This document shows positions 63,315-64,000 of a stretch of DNA of 64,000 bases, piece by piece. Every line of letters begins with the position of its first letter. Position 1 is the first letter of the stretch. The DNA is from Datnioides undecimradiatus. Its lineage: Eukaryota; Chordata; Actinopteri; Lobotiformes; Datnioididae. The notes under the pieces are model-generated. The model was not told where the DNA came from. It searched no databases and was given only the letters and a program-made list of their open reading frames with translations. Where the stretch lies: NCBI GenBank assembly GCA_008933995.1, contig WARS01000015.1:930001-994000 (forward strand), written 5' to 3'. A program made the translations under genes and the position numbers.

Positions 63315-63431
63315 ATGAATCAGAGGGAAATGCAGGTGAAGAGCAGAGTGTGCGCTGTGGCTCTGACCGACTCGGCGCACAACATCTGGCTACAGGAGAC
63401 CAGCAAAGGCACACAGGACTGGATGCAGCAG
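63315..63431 (+). CDS. arb2a: arb2a (fam172a) internal coding exon, 39 codons
   Basis: The exon encodes [20 protein letters not shown] followed by [19 protein letters not shown], joining in phase 0 to the VEL end of the preceding exon. In human ARB2A the equivalent junction is VEL then MIQRE, and the hydrophobic strand VALTDS plus HN.W are conserved. Overall identity to human, from memory, is only a little over half, so this is the least conserved of the three. The ATG at the start of the exon is an internal codon, not a translation start. The segment supplies the strand and helix after the nucleophile elbow. Splice signals are weaker than at the other exons: the acceptor cttttcatggcag at 63314 has a short pyrimidine tract interrupted by purines, and the donor gtgaaa at 63432 lacks the usual G at +5. 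The following exon lies beyond 64000. Confidence 0.92.
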
Positions 63432-63658
63432 GTGAAATGACGGCACACGCCCGAATACACAAACGCACACTGACGGCAAATAAAGACAAACTGTTTCTGA
63501 GCTCCCGTCTCATCATGAAAGTTCTCCCAGTGGTGAGCTGAGGTCTCTCAGATCTCCCTCCTCTCTAATTTCTCCTTGCACAACCTCGCTGACCTACACA
63601 GGTATCCCTGACCAACAGCTAGCCTTAGAAGTCATGGAGAACCAGTGTTAGCGTGTTT

Positions 63659-63697
<39 letters not shown>

Positions 63698-64000
63698 AAG
63701 CCTCCACTTTTTCTTTGCGGGTGCATGTCACTGAATAAGTATATAGAGTTAACCCTCGACGGTGGCTGTGTATGCAGCTGGGCACGCACATGTGCATGCG
63801 TTCGTGTGTTTGTATGTGCTTCTGGCTAAGCGTGTAAGATAGAGTGCACGCACACGTGTGCATTTGTGTTAGCTTCATTTTAGCACTTGCCCTTTCTGGT
63901 GTGACCTCTGCGCCATACGCAGCACCTGGGCTCACTCAGTATGCACATACAGATGAGGACCATCCAAGACCAGAGCTGTTTGAGAGCCAGAGATGCAAAT
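63432..64000 (+). other. Start of the next arb2a intron
   Basis: The intron starts gtgaaa after the CAG codon that ends the exon. It holds a (TC)n tract at 63659-63685 followed by a T-run, and TG/CA-rich sequence after 63780. I find nothing that encodes the downstream part of the protein, so the next exon is past 64000. Confidence 0.85.
63659..63685. repeat. (TC)n followed by poly-T
   Basis: About 13 TC units, then a T run; it lies 230 bp after the 117-bp exon. Confidence 0.9.

Noticed and set aside
1-64000. CRISPR arrays, operons, rRNA, integrase or phage genes
   Set aside because: No spaced identical repeats, no compact co-directional genes, and the genome type is vertebrate.

Overview
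The window is vertebrate nuclear DNA, most likely from a teleost (probably spiny-rayed) fish. It is almost entirely intronic. The evidence is three short coding exons with canonical GT-AG borders separated by introns of about 10 kb and 25 kb, very dense (CA/TG)n and (CT)n microsatellites, remnants of fish-type interspersed repeats, and no compact ORFs or ribosome-binding sites of a prokaryotic kind.

The only gene I can support is on the + strand: the middle of arb2a (older name fam172a), a co-transcriptional/splicing regulator with an Arb2 domain of alpha/beta-hydrolase type. Exons at 27648-27866 (73 codons), 38020-38139 (40 codons) and 63315-63431 (39 codons) join in frame, all in phase 0, into 152 consecutive residues that follow human ARB2A as I remember it. 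They include the HSYGG nucleophile-elbow motif. The 5' exons lie left of the window and the last exons right of it. A fish paralogue (arb2b/fam172b) cannot be fully excluded.

Layout: 1-27647 is the 3' part of a large intron, with microsatellites, a decayed tRNA-derived SINE near 5.0-5.15 kb, CNE-like AT-rich islands, a DR1 nuclear-receptor motif at 19.05 kb, and an odd patch at 23.5-24.9 kb (CpG-dense block, TATA-like box and two degenerate minisatellites). 27867-38019 is the second intron, which opens with a purine/G-run-rich tract, carries inverted TG/CA microsatellites at 30.3-30.5 kb and two further DR1 motifs. 38140-63314 is the third intron, with a pyrimidine-rich tract at 47.8-48.5 kb, several homeodomain-motif-rich CNE-like segments (best: 55.8-56.3 kb), a TCF/LEF-like inverted repeat at 58.6 kb and fish repeat tails at 43.7 and 59.8 kb. 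63432-64000 begins the next intron.

In mammals this gene sits next to NR2F1 (COUP-TFI). The large introns with enhancer-like islands would fit a bystander-gene role in a developmental regulatory block, and three perfect DR1 sites, a preferred COUP-TF motif, are the most suggestive regulatory observation. This is inference. I saw no new gene system, CRISPR array, tRNA or rRNA gene, or intact transposon.
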